A stretch of DNA of 64,000 nucleotides, taken from positions 21,884 through 85,883 of the forward strand of contig DXGC01000065.1 of assembly GCA_019114135.1 (NCBI GenBank). Direction: 5' to 3'. Below, piece by piece: positions 19,101 to 26,768 of this stretch (its first letter is position 1; every line of letters starts with the position of its first letter). Position numbers and translations under genes: made by a program. Origin of the DNA: Candidatus Corynebacterium avicola. Lineage in GTDB: Bacteria; Actinomycetota; Actinomycetes; Mycobacteriales; Mycobacteriaceae. The notes under the pieces were generated by a model that saw only the letters and a list, made by a program, of their open reading frames with translations, did not search any database and was not told the DNA's origin.

Positions 19101-19282
19101 TCCGTGTAGTTCGACACGAGTACCGGGACGAGGAAGAACAACAGGGCGACGATCACGGCGACGGTGCCGAGGATCTTCGATCTGCGTCCAGGTGTGGGGA
19201 TTTCCGGGATGCTCAAGGGTTCGGTTCTCTCCTGCTGTCGGTCAGAGCGCGGCCGGGGTTGCCCCGGCGGCACGATTCTCAC
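16103..19282 (-). CDS. UPF0182 family large membrane protein
   Basis: This 1059-residue protein belongs to a widespread actinobacterial family of unknown function. Roughly seven transmembrane segments fall in the first ~330 residues (for example TVAVIVALLFFLVPVLVSNY and VVLFIIFGLVAALIIWGA), followed by a large extracytoplasmic domain of about 600 residues. The C-terminus has an Asp/Ser/Glu-rich stretch (near 960-1010) before a final helical segment. The frame may start at GTG 19282, which has TAGTCT 5 nt upstream (leaderless), or at TTG 19216 (MSIPEIPTPGRRSK), which has AGGAG about 12 nt upstream. The synteny with the following genes is the same as around Rv3193c in mycobacteria. Confidence 0.9.
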   Translation of the reverse strand: MRIVPPGQPRPRSDRQQERTEPLSIPEIPTPGRRSKILGTVAVIVALLFFLVPVLVSNYTELQWFRSIDYQAIFFGVLATRVVLFIIFGLVAALIIWGACFAAYRSASKRSGGSGDDDLEDITDISDLGMQSGGSPLTQNRAEIRKALRPFLIIVPLVAGVAAGMIAQGNWRIVRLFMSGDDFGVTDPQFQKDLGFYAFDLPLLQFVLSTFSILLIVAFLVNLLGHYLLGTISTGNPRIGEKASIGAPARKQLAIIAGLWMLLKAVDYWFQRYGLLNKGHDTFTGGSYTDINALLPAKILLLIVAIFVAAMFFSSIFLKDLRVPALAVALMVVANLAIGVGWPAIMEQFSVNPNRAEKEREYIARNIESTRQAYGIETRTDTAREDYENEDGQVVYDRGWGGQTSGDASERRSIADDDATLSNIRLLDPEVLSPTFTQQQQLRNFYGFPDELAVDRYEVDGEMRDFTVAAREIDPNALTDNQNNWINRHTVYTHGNGFIAAPANKVDEVAQDAASARGGYPIYTVADLQNMDEDETSGELDLDMEQPRTYFGPVIAGSQDQNADYAIVGDDGSGEDREYDTDNSNYTYTGEGGVDVSNIFSRAMYAAKYQEMNILLSDVIGDDSKILYDRDPRERVHKVAPWLTTDSKTYPVVIDGRIKWIVDGYTTLEDLPYAERTQLDSATADTTTDDPASVQRTVSNDVSYIRNSVKAVVDSYDGSVDLYEFDEEDPVLKAWEGVFPDVVKDKSEISDELMDHLRYPEDLFKVQRELIAKYHVDDPGVFFTNDAFWSVPNDPTAPEGQQELNQPPYHVVATDPETNRPSFQQITPFRGLRREFLSAHMSVSSDPETYGRIYVRQLPTNTQTQGPKQAQDTMMSSDEIARERTLLEGSNTLTNGNLLTLPVGDGQILYVEPVYSQRADQESAFPKLLRVLVSYNGQVGYAPTVGEALDQVGIDPDAATEISESGGEAADENAAAADGDSDSESDSSSDSDSDSSSSSDDDEDASTSTGRGSGAEPSTSEMEAIRDAMDKVNDARENGTFEEFGRALDELDDAVAGAQ

Positions 19283-19334
19283 CGTCTAGACTACTGACCG
19301 CACCCGTCCGCCGTCATCGTGAGGTCCGCAGAAG

Positions 19335-19895
19335 ATGAACGCCAGTAACTTCCAGTCCGACATCCGACCGCTCAACGCCGCCCTGCGCGAGGCCGTCGAC
19401 TTCGTCCACGCCGAGGGATGGGACCGTCCTGCGACGTTGTTTGCGCTGGTCCCCGCGGAATTGGTGCAGGACGTCCTGGCTGCCGGCGACGGCTCCGCGG
19501 AGGAGGACGACGCGGCGGCCGCGCCGCTGGCGCTCGTGGTGCAGGACGATCTGCCGGACCACATCCGCCCCGGTTCCGAGGAACTCGGCGACTACATCTC
19601 CACGGTGCGGTGGCCGGAGGTCGTCGTCGGCGCGGTCCTCGCCCAGGAGATCATGTTCCGCAACTCCGCCGGGAAGGACTCCGGCGATGCCGGTTCCGAG
19701 CCCCGGCAGGCACGGCTGTTCACCGGCGTCATCGACGGCGGACCGGACCGCACCCTGCTGCAGTTGCGCCCCACCGAGGAGGACGTCGCCGCCGACCCCT
19801 TCGCCGAGGACAAGGTCGAACTGCTCGGCGGCCTCGAGGACGCCGAGCTGGCGCCCGGGGTGACCGCGATGCTGCGCTACACCTTCGAGGACTGA
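19335..19895 (+). CDS. PPA1309 family protein, unknown function
   Basis: This is a 186-residue acidic cytoplasmic protein without signal peptide or membrane helix. The start MNASNFQSDIRPLNAALREA and the conserved tryptophans in AEGWDRPATLFALVP and STVRWPEVVVGAVLAQEIMF resemble the actinobacterial PPA1309 family, which lies next to UPF0182 genes in many genomes. No catalytic motif is visible. It is transcribed divergently from the UPF0182 gene, with only 52 bp between the starts, and converges with the PDZ/Lon gene. The family name comes from memory of the sequence pattern and position. Confidence 0.75.
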   Translation: MNASNFQSDIRPLNAALREAVDFVHAEGWDRPATLFALVPAELVQDVLAAGDGSAEEDDAAAAPLALVVQDDLPDHIRPGSEELGDYISTVRWPEVVVGAVLAQEIMFRNSAGKDSGDAGSEPRQARLFTGVIDGGPDRTLLQLRPTEEDVAADPFAEDKVELLGGLEDAELAPGVTAMLRYTFED

Positions 19896-19913
19896 TCGTG
19901 CGGAGCTAGAGGA

Positions 19914-21128
19914 CTAACCGCAGGTCGGCGCGTCCTCCCCCTCGTTGTAGGCCTCGAGGGCGTCCACCGCCCCCTCCAGGGAGTCCACCTTCAGCAGGTC
20001 GATGTCGCCGTCGTAGTCACGGCTGCTGGCCTCCTCGCAGTTGCCCTCGGGTACCAGGAAGACCTCGGCACCGGCGTGCTGGGCAGCGTCGATCTTGTGG
20101 GTGATGCCGCCGATGGCCCCCACCGAGCCGCTGGCGGAGATCGTGCCGGTGCCGGCGACGAACTTCCCGCCGGTCATCTCACCGGGCGAGAGCTTGTCGA
20201 CCACGGCCATGGAGAACATCAGACCGGCGCTGGGCCCGCCGATGTCCTTCAGGTTGTAGCGCACCTTCAGGTCGCCGGCCGGCTGGGCGACCATCGTGAC
20301 GCCCAGGTACGCCCCTTCGCTGGCGCCGGCGTCCTCGGCGGTGCCCGAGGTGTCCTTCAGTTCCTCCGGGACCTCACCCAGGGTGACCTTCTCGGTCTCC
20401 TCCTCGGCACCGCGGCGCACGGTCAGCTCCACCTCATCGCCGGGCTCATGCTCGGCGACGATCTCCGCGACATCGGCCGGGACCGTGACCCCGGTGCCGT
20501 CGACGGCGGTGATGACGTCGTTCTCCCGCAGCACCCCGTCGGCCGGGGCACCCTCGGAGAGTTCGTAGACCGTGGTCTCCAGAGGCCGGTCCAGGTAGGA
20601 CATCGCCGCAACCGTGGCATTGGACTCCGAGGCGGCGAACGCCTGGGCGTTCTGCTCCGCGACCTCTTCCGGGGTGGAGTCGGAGGGGATGACCTGCTCC
20701 ACCGGCACCAGGGTGTCGTCGGTGGCCAGCCAGCGACGCATCGCCTCAGCGAGGCTGAGCTGGCTCCGGACGGCCACCGTGGTCATGTTCAGTTGCCCGG
20801 AGGTCTCCTCCAGGTCCGCCTGGGTGCCGGTGATGTCCACCACCGGGGTGCCGTCGACCTCGCCCAGAGTGTCGTAGGTCGGCCCCTCCCCCTCCGCGGC
20901 GTAGGGGACGGTCAGGTCGATGTCGGTGCCCGGCACCGACGGCACGGCCAGCAGTGCGGCCAGTACGATGACCGGGACCATGCCCACCGCGACGGTCTGT
21001 ACCCGGCGACGACCGGGGGTCGTCGCGGCGCGCCCGGACGGGGCATCCTTCGGCGTCGTGGACGCCCCGGACGAGCTGCCTGACCCGGAGCCGGACGCTG
21101 AATTCTTGGGGGTGCTGCGGAAACTCAC
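19914..21128 (-). CDS. Membrane-anchored PDZ-Lon (S16) protease, YlbL-like
   Basis: The 404-residue protein has a disordered Ser/Gly N-terminus (about 35 residues), one signal-anchor helix (VGMVPVIVLAALLAVPSVP), a PDZ domain (about 190-260, containing DGVLRENDVITAVDGTGV) and a Lon-type proteolytic domain. The Ser-Lys dyad is visible as GGPSAGLMFSMAVVDKL (Ser) and THKIDAAQHAGAEVFLVP (Lys). It probably degrades membrane or envelope substrates outside the cytoplasm; it lacks the ATPase of Lon. The start is GTG 21128, with TAGAGT exactly 7 nt upstream. The longer frame adds a Cys-rich peptide with no family similarity. The neighbour order matches Rv3193c-Rv3194c-Rv3195. Confidence 0.9.
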   Translation of the reverse strand: MSFRSTPKNSASGSGSGSSSGASTTPKDAPSGRAATTPGRRRVQTVAVGMVPVIVLAALLAVPSVPGTDIDLTVPYAAEGEGPTYDTLGEVDGTPVVDITGTQADLEETSGQLNMTTVAVRSQLSLAEAMRRWLATDDTLVPVEQVIPSDSTPEEVAEQNAQAFAASESNATVAAMSYLDRPLETTVYELSEGAPADGVLRENDVITAVDGTGVTVPADVAEIVAEHEPGDEVELTVRRGAEEETEKVTLGEVPEELKDTSGTAEDAGASEGAYLGVTMVAQPAGDLKVRYNLKDIGGPSAGLMFSMAVVDKLSPGEMTGGKFVAGTGTISASGSVGAIGGITHKIDAAQHAGAEVFLVPEGNCEEASSRDYDGDIDLLKVDSLEGAVDALEAYNEGEDAPTCG

Positions 21129-21233
21129 CCCGCATACTCTACAGCCTGACCCCCTGCATCCCTGAGCAACTGTTCGCTGTGAGCGCACGGCGCACGCTGG
21201 GGAGGCGGAGGTATCGCAGGTAGTCTCGGGGAC
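21129..21233. promoter_or_regulatory. Divergent pair of leaderless promoters
   Basis: The 105-bp gap carries TAGAGT on the minus strand (21136-21141), 7 nt before GTG 21128, and TAGTCT on the plus strand (21221-21226), 7 nt before ATG 21234. Neither gene has a Shine-Dalgarno sequence. Confidence 0.6.
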
Positions 21234-22838
21234 ATGAGCAATTTCGGATTCGGTTCAAACGGTCCCGACGACGAGTCGGACGACGACGGTCGCCGCCGGG
21301 ACGACGACAACGGGAACTCCGGAAACAACGACCCCTTCGGCTTCGGAGCCAACCCCTTCGGCTTCCTCTTCGGCGCGCCCGGCGCCGGTGGCGCGAACGG
21401 CGCTGGCGGAAACGGCGGCAACGGGGCCGCCGGGCAGGGCCCCGGCCTCGGCGACATCCTCGGCCAGTTCGGCAACATGCTCGCCGGCTTCGGCCGCGAC
21501 ATGAACTCGCCGGACGCCCAGGGCCCGGTGAACTACGCCCTCGCCGAGCGCATCGCCCGCCAGCAGCTGACCGGTGACGCTGCCCGCAAGCAGCCCGCCT
21601 CGAAGGACAGCCAGGCTGTCGCGGAGTCCGTCCGACTCGTGGAACTGTGGCTGGACGAGGCCACCGTCCTGCCCGCCGGCGCGACCGGATCGGTCGCCTT
21701 CACCGGATCGCAGTGGCTCGATGAGACCCTGCCCCGGTGGAAGCGGGTCATCAACCCGCTGGCCGAGAAGCTCGGCGCCGCGTCGATGGACGGTCTCCCG
21801 GAGGAGATCCGTTCGCAGCTGGGGCCGATGTCCGGCATCTTCAGCCAGATCAACGGTATGAACTTCGGCATGCAGCTGGGCCGTACGCTCGGCCAGCTCG
21901 CCGGCACGGTCGCCATGTCCACCCAGTGGGGCATCCCGCTGGCCGAGGGGTCCGTGGCCGCGGTGAACACCTCCCAGTTGGACGACCTGTCGAAGAAGCT
22001 GGGTGCGGAGCGCCGGGAGACCCTGATCTACCTGGCCACCCGCGAGGCCGCGCACCTGCGCCTGTTCCAGCACGTCCCGTGGCTGGTCGAGCGAGTCATC
22101 CTCGACGTCGAGGAGTTCGCCACCGGCCTGAGCCTGGACAACTCCGCGATGGAGGAGGCCAGCCAGCAGTTCAACCCGGAGATGCTGGGCGACCCGCAGA
22201 AGATGCAGGAGATGATGTCGCAGCTGCAGGACTCCGACCTGTCGCCGACCGTCGTCTCCTCCACCGACCACGCCCGCATCCGCCTGGAGACCAGCCTGTC
22301 GCTGATCGAGGGCTGGGTCGACCTGGTGGTCGGCGAGGCAATGGGCGACCGTCTGCCCGTCGCCGCCAGCATCGGTGCGGCATGGTCCGTGCACCGCGAC
22401 AAGGACCAGCCGGGGATGGACGCCATGGTCAAGGCCGTGGGCATCAGCCTGTCTGCGCCGAAGGCCTCCGAGGCCGCCGAGCTGTGGCGCCGTCTGACCG
22501 TTGCGGTCGGCATCGAGCGCCGCGACCAGGTGTGGAACCACCCGGACTTCCTGCCGGTCGACTCCGACCTGGACTCCCCGGCCGAGTTCATCGACTCGAT
22601 CCTGGCCTCCGAGGAGGAGGTCGACGGCTTCGACCCGATCGGCGAGATCGAGAAGCTGGAGCGCGAGCTCAACGAGGGCTTCGATGCGCCCGCTGAGGAC
22701 GATACGGCCGATTCGGCCGACGACTCTGCGGTCGAGGACGCCTCGGACGCCTCGGACGCCGCCGATACCGAAGACGACGGCAATTCCGACAACGACGACA
22801 ACAACGACGACAACGGAGCGTCCGACTCCGACAAGTAG
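21234..22838 (+). CDS. DUF2342 / zinc-dependent metalloprotease-like protein
   Basis: The 534-residue protein starts with a Gly/Asn/Asp-rich low-complexity region (about 100 residues, with GFGANPFGFLFGAPG) and ends with an acidic tail of about 55 residues (DDTADSADDSAVED and similar). The core (about 100-460) resembles actinobacterial DUF2342 proteins, some of which are annotated as putative zinc proteases or F420-biosynthesis-associated proteins. The segment TREAAHLRLFQHVPWL is the most family-like stretch. A standard HExxH is not obvious to me, so enzymatic activity is unproven. No signal peptide is visible. ATG 21234 is 7 nt after TAGTCT, so the mRNA is probably leaderless. Confidence 0.85.
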   Translation: MSNFGFGSNGPDDESDDDGRRRDDDNGNSGNNDPFGFGANPFGFLFGAPGAGGANGAGGNGGNGAAGQGPGLGDILGQFGNMLAGFGRDMNSPDAQGPVNYALAERIARQQLTGDAARKQPASKDSQAVAESVRLVELWLDEATVLPAGATGSVAFTGSQWLDETLPRWKRVINPLAEKLGAASMDGLPEEIRSQLGPMSGIFSQINGMNFGMQLGRTLGQLAGTVAMSTQWGIPLAEGSVAAVNTSQLDDLSKKLGAERRETLIYLATREAAHLRLFQHVPWLVERVILDVEEFATGLSLDNSAMEEASQQFNPEMLGDPQKMQEMMSQLQDSDLSPTVVSSTDHARIRLETSLSLIEGWVDLVVGEAMGDRLPVAASIGAAWSVHRDKDQPGMDAMVKAVGISLSAPKASEAAELWRRLTVAVGIERRDQVWNHPDFLPVDSDLDSPAEFIDSILASEEEVDGFDPIGEIEKLERELNEGFDAPAEDDTADSADDSAVEDASDASDAADTEDDGNSDNDDNNDDNGASDSDK

Positions 22839-22859
22839 TCGCCTCGCTTGGCGACCGCT

Positions 22860-22957
22860 GTCAGAATTAGCACCTCCGCCACCGCGAGATAGTGACCCGC
22901 AGGTCCGTGACCTGCGGTTCTCATTATGTGAAAAACGTTCGAGGTGCTAATTCCGAC
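22860..22957. repeat. 98-bp inverted-repeat element with internal hairpin
   Basis: Arms at 22860-22876 and 22941-22957 are reverse complements over 17 bp with one mismatch; the inner 13 bp, GAATTAGCACCTC / GAGGTGCTAATTC, are perfect. Between them is a second 9-bp stem, CCGCAGGTC / GACCTGCGG (22897-22905 / 22909-22917), with a 3-nt loop. The interior is more A/T-rich than the flanks. It fills the convergent gap between two genes, so the inner hairpin may also be the terminator of both. A miniature mobile element is possible, but I see no target duplication. Confidence 0.6.
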
Positions 22958-22963
22958 GAAAGA

Positions 22964-23608
22964 TCAGTCGACGTCGGTCGGGTAGACGGCCTGCTCGGCG
23001 CCTGCCCCCGAATCACTGCCGTCGCCGGAGCCCGAGTCAGCGCCGTCCCCGCCGCCGATCCCCCAGCGTCCGTAGGCCTCCAGGTAACCGGTCGCCCGTT
23101 CGGCCCGGGGCGCGCGGTCCGCCCACTCGTGGAACTCCGGACCGTGGTCCGGGATCCAGGTGTGCACCAGTTCGTGGATGATCACCGAGTCCAGCACGTA
23201 TCCCGGCACCTCCTTGAGCCGGTCGGAGATCCGGATCCGGCCGGTGGCCACCGAGCAGCTCGCCCAGCGTCGGGTCATGTTCGACACCCAGCGCACGCTC
23301 TGGAACTCCGCCCGCCCCTCGAGGTACTTGTCGTTGAGTTCCGCGGCCCGCAGCAGCAGGTCGTCATCGGACTCCTGTCCGGCGGCGACACTGTTCTTCC
23401 GGCGCACCCGGTCGACCAGGTCACTGGTGGACCGTCGCAGGGTCTTCGCATCCATCGACATCGGGGCCAGGACGACGACCCTGCCGCGCTCCATGCGTCC
23501 GGCGATGGTGCGCTCGCGGCGGGCGGAGAGACGAATCTCGACATCGGGGGCGAAGTCGTCCACGACCTCGAGCTGAGCCCGGGTCGGGGTCCTCCGCCGT
23601 CCTGCCAT
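22964..23608 (-). CDS. YgjP-like (DUF45) metallopeptidase
   Basis: This is a 214-residue cytoplasmic protein of the DUF45/YgjP (M48-like, WLM-related) group. The zinc site is clear: VIIHELVHTWIPDHGPEFHE, giving HExxH plus a downstream His, near residues 145-165. It is preceded by SVRWVSNMTRRWASCSVATG, typical of the family. No membrane segment is present. The last 40 residues are Gly/Asp-rich and unstructured. AAGGTG lies about 5 nt before ATG. Substrate and role are unknown; in mycobacteria a homologue is also found in this neighbourhood. It is divergent from the ThiF-like gene with 83 bp between the starts. Confidence 0.87.
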   Translation of the reverse strand: MAGRRRTPTRAQLEVVDDFAPDVEIRLSARRERTIAGRMERGRVVVLAPMSMDAKTLRRSTSDLVDRVRRKNSVAAGQESDDDLLLRAAELNDKYLEGRAEFQSVRWVSNMTRRWASCSVATGRIRISDRLKEVPGYVLDSVIIHELVHTWIPDHGPEFHEWADRAPRAERATGYLEAYGRWGIGGGDGADSGSGDGSDSGAGAEQAVYPTDVD

Positions 23609-23691
23609 GATTCACCTTCCCGTCGGCTTTCTCTCCGCTACACTGTCAATCACTGTAGAGGGGCACAGGGGCCAGTCAAGGTGGATTTTAC

Positions 23692-24612
23692 ATGAACGGG
23701 ATTTGTCCCGGTGACATCGTCGACGTCGGTATCGACGCCGGTACCCGGGTCACGCTGCGCGAAGCCACGGCCTTGATCCTGCGTCCACCACACCATCTCC
23801 AGTTCGGCACGGTCCCGGGGCATAGTCTGGTCCTCCCGCTGCCCGAACGGGCCTCCCCTGCCCAGGTGATGCTGGTGTTCCGCGAAGCCCGACGTCCGGT
23901 GACCTGTTCCTTCCTGGTGACCCGGTTGGGCCACTGCGGGATCCCACCGGTTCATGCGCGGGGCATCCTCACCGACCTGCAACGCTCCGGGCTGCTCACC
24001 GTCATGCCGCAGTCGGTGCCGGTCCACGTCACCGGGCCGGGCGGGCCGACGAGCGCCCTGGTCCGGGCGCTGATGCGGCGTGGGATCGAGGCGGACCCCA
24101 TCCTCCCCGCGGCGCCGGGTTTCGGACGCCTCTCCCCCGACGGACTGGTGATCCTCGCCGGTCAACTCTTCCCACCGCCGGACGTGACCTACCGGCTGAT
24201 GGAACGCGGGGTGCCGCACCTGCCCTGTGCGGTGGTCGACGGGCAGGTGGTCGTGGGCCCGGTCGTGAACCCCGGGATGACACCGTGCCTGAACTGCGTG
24301 GACATCTCCTACCAGGAACGGGAAGCCGACTGGCGGATGGTGCGCGCCCAGAGTTCGACCAGTGTGCCTGCCACCAGTGCGGTCTCCACCGAGTTGGCTG
24401 CGACGGTGGTCGCCGGGGTGGTGCACCAGATCCTGTCGACCGGACGCCCCTTCCCCACCGACCTTCCCCCGGAGGCGTTGAGTCGCCGGATGTTCGACCC
24501 CAGGACGTTGAGCCTGGAGTCCCACACCCCGGCGGCGGATCCGGACTGCCCGGCGTGCGCCGGGGCCCGCCAGGCCAGCGCACTGTCGGGGCCTGCCCCC
24601 GCTCAGGTGTAG
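23692..24612 (+). CDS. Orphan ThiF/cyclodehydratase-like (TOMM E1-type) protein
   Basis: This 306-residue protein resembles the leader-peptide-binding / E1-like partners of YcaO cyclodehydratases. An N-terminal winged-helix-like region (about 1-115) is followed by a Rossmann-like part. Then comes the diagnostic PHLPCAVVDGQVVVGPVVNP with GMTPCLNCVD, and a C-terminal CPAC. The two CxxC pairs (about residues 201-204 and the C-terminus) are the expected structural zinc site. No YcaO gene, precursor peptide or transporter is nearby. The gene order (DUF2342, this gene, uvrD2) matches the Rv3195-Rv3196-Rv3198c region, so it is core rather than a bacteriocin cluster. Its function is not established. 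The 3' end overlaps convergent uvrD2 by 10 bp. Confidence 0.75.
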   Translation: MNGICPGDIVDVGIDAGTRVTLREATALILRPPHHLQFGTVPGHSLVLPLPERASPAQVMLVFREARRPVTCSFLVTRLGHCGIPPVHARGILTDLQRSGLLTVMPQSVPVHVTGPGGPTSALVRALMRRGIEADPILPAAPGFGRLSPDGLVILAGQLFPPPDVTYRLMERGVPHLPCAVVDGQVVVGPVVNPGMTPCLNCVDISYQEREADWRMVRAQSSTSVPATSAVSTELAATVVAGVVHQILSTGRPFPTDLPPEALSRRMFDPRTLSLESHTPAADPDCPACAGARQASALSGPAPAQV

Positions 24613-26768
24613 TTGTTCACGATGCCGAGGATGTCCTCGCCGAACTGCTCGACCTTCACCGGCCCGATGCCGGGGACCTGCACCAGTTCCTGCTCGGTGG
24701 TGGGTTTGCGGTGGCACACCCCGCGCAGCGTGGCGTCGCTGATCACCACGTAGGCAGGCACCCCGCGGGACTTGGCGGTGACACTGCGCCATTCCCGCAG
24801 TTCGGTGACCAGGGTCTGGTCGATCTCGCCGGCGTGATCCTCGCACACCCCCAGGATGCGGTGTTCCGGGGTGGTCAGGCGGGCCCCGCAGACGGCGCAG
24901 GCGTCCTTGTCCTTCGGCGCACCACGGCGGGACGCACCGGCCGCCGCCGCGGCACGTTGTGCGTCCCGCTCGGCCTCCCAGGGCACCAGCCCGTCGAGGA
25001 AGCGGGTCCGGCGCCGCGTGGCTTTGCCGCCGGGCTGGCGGGCCTGTGACCAGGACAGGTGCAGGTGCTCACGGGCACGGGTCACCCCGACGTACAGCAG
25101 GCGACGTTCCTCCTCGATGGCGTCCACCGAGTGCGATCCCTTCAGGGCGTGCCGGATGGGCAGTGTGCCGTCGACCAGCCCGACGACAAAGACGGCGTCC
25201 CACTCCAGGCCCTTGGCGGCGTGGACACTGGCCAGGGTCACGCCCTGCATCCTCGGCGGGTTCTTCGACTCCGCGCGTTCGCGCAGCAGGCCGAGCAGCC
25301 CGGCGAGGTCCAACCGCGGGTTGGTGGTGGCCAGCTCGGACGCCAGGTCCACCAGGGCGTTGAGTGACTGCCACCGTTGGCGTTCCTGGGCAGCGGCGGG
25401 TTCGGTCGGGGTCAGTCCGACCGGCTGCAGTGCGGCCTTCACCTGGGCGACCAGGCTTCCGGTCGGGGTGCCCTCGTCCTCGCCACCGGCGCCGTTCTCC
25501 GCGCTGTGCCCGGCGCGGGCGCGGATCTTGCGCGATGCCTGCCCCAGGGCCTGGATCCCCTGCCGGATCTCGGTGCGCTGGAAGAAGCCCTCCCCGCCCT
25601 TGACCTGGTAGGCGATGCCGGCCTGGTCGAGGGCGTACTCGAAGGCCGCCGACTGGGCGTTGATCCGGTAGAGCACCGCGATCTCTGCGGGGGCGACACC
25701 CTGCCGGATCAGCTCGCCGATGCGCTTGGCGACGTCGGTCGCCTCAGCGGTCTCGTCCGGGTACTCGGTGAACTCGGGGTCCGGACCGGCGGGACGCTGT
25801 CCCTCCAGGGTCAGGCGGGTGCCTGCGGCGCGTCCGGTCGCCCGGCCGATGACCTTGTTCGCCAGGTCGACGACCTGCGGGGTCGATCGGTAGTCGCGGA
25901 ACAGTCGGACGGTGGTGGCCTCGGGGAAACGACCGGAGAACCCGAGCAGATGGTCGGGGGTTGCACCATTGAAGGAGTAGATGGTCTGGTTGGCGTCACC
26001 GACGACGGTGAGGTCGTCGCGATCGCCGAGCCAGGCGTCCAACAGCCGTTGCTGCAGCGGGGTGACGTCCTGGTACTCGTCGACGACGAAGGTGCGGTAG
26101 CGCGAGCGGAACTCGTCGGCGACGCCGACATTGGACTCCAGCAGTCCGGCCATGGACTCCAGCAGGTCGTCGAAGTCGAGGAGGGCACGGTCCGGGGTGA
26201 TCTTGGACTTCTCGTAGCCCTCGAAGATCTTCACGAACTGCGCCGGGTCCACCGGACAGTCCCGACGGTCCGGAACGATGTGCGCCGGGTAGTCCGCCGG
26301 GGAGATAAGCGAGGCCTTCGCCCACTCGATCTCACCGAGCAGGTCGGAGAGCAAGGTCTTGTCGGGTTCGGTGCCGGTCGCCCGGGTGACGCGGGCGACG
26401 ATGGGGAACTTGGAGTCCAGCAGTTCCCAGGGGGTGTCGCCGACGACCTTGGGCCAGAAGTAGCGCAACTGCTGCATCGCCGCTGCGTGGAAGGTCTTGG
26501 CCTGGACCCGGGCGACGCCCATCATGGTGAGCCGTTCCCGGAGTTCGGCGGCGGCGCGGTTGGTGAAGGTCACCGCCAGAACGTGGTCGGGGTTGACGAA
26601 GCCTCCGGAGACCAGGTGGGCGATCCGGTGGGTGATCGTCCGGGTCTTACCGGTGCCGGCTCCGGCGATGATGCTCACCGGCCCGCGCGGTGCCGTGGCC
26701 GCACGGAGTTGCTCGGGGTCCAGGGCGTCCAGGTTGAGCTGGGCCAGTCGTCCGCTACCTGGGATCAC
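24603..26768 (-). CDS. uvrD2: ATP-dependent DNA helicase UvrD2
   Basis: This is a superfamily 1 helicase of 721 residues. Visible motifs are LRAATAPRGPVSIIAG, Walker A GAGTGKT, FTNRAAAELRE, motif II VDEYQDVTPLQQ, DANQTIYSFNGA, HAAKGLEWDAVF and VTRAREHLHLSW. The C-terminus carries the mycobacterial UvrD2 features: a Cys cluster (CAVCG ... GVCEDH, with another Cys in RGVCHRK) and an HRDC domain (about 640-715, VPGIGPVKVEQFGEDIL). In mycobacteria UvrD2 is essential in some species and unwinds 3'-tailed DNA. The start is GTG 26768, whose GTGA overlaps the stop of the K+ channel gene, so it belongs to the adnA-adnB-channel operon. Confidence 0.95.
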   Translation of the reverse strand: MIPGSGRLAQLNLDALDPEQLRAATAPRGPVSIIAGAGTGKTRTITHRIAHLVSGGFVNPDHVLAVTFTNRAAAELRERLTMMGVARVQAKTFHAAAMQQLRYFWPKVVGDTPWELLDSKFPIVARVTRATGTEPDKTLLSDLLGEIEWAKASLISPADYPAHIVPDRRDCPVDPAQFVKIFEGYEKSKITPDRALLDFDDLLESMAGLLESNVGVADEFRSRYRTFVVDEYQDVTPLQQRLLDAWLGDRDDLTVVGDANQTIYSFNGATPDHLLGFSGRFPEATTVRLFRDYRSTPQVVDLANKVIGRATGRAAGTRLTLEGQRPAGPDPEFTEYPDETAEATDVAKRIGELIRQGVAPAEIAVLYRINAQSAAFEYALDQAGIAYQVKGGEGFFQRTEIRQGIQALGQASRKIRARAGHSAENGAGGEDEGTPTGSLVAQVKAALQPVGLTPTEPAAAQERQRWQSLNALVDLASELATTNPRLDLAGLLGLLRERAESKNPPRMQGVTLASVHAAKGLEWDAVFVVGLVDGTLPIRHALKGSHSVDAIEEERRLLYVGVTRAREHLHLSWSQARQPGGKATRRRTRFLDGLVPWEAERDAQRAAAAAGASRRGAPKDKDACAVCGARLTTPEHRILGVCEDHAGEIDQTLVTELREWRSVTAKSRGVPAYVVISDATLRGVCHRKPTTEQELVQVPGIGPVKVEQFGEDILGIVNNYT

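Noticed and set aside
16001..19297. A very long open frame on the plus strand opposite the UPF0182 gene (over 1000 codons)
   Set aside because: It is an antisense shadow caused by high GC and biased third positions; its product is Val/Gly/His/Arg-rich with no domain. The minus-strand UPF0182 frame has real motifs.
24285..25049. A plus-strand frame running across the ThiF-like / uvrD2 junction
   Set aside because: It overlaps two supported genes in another frame or strand and has no family pattern.
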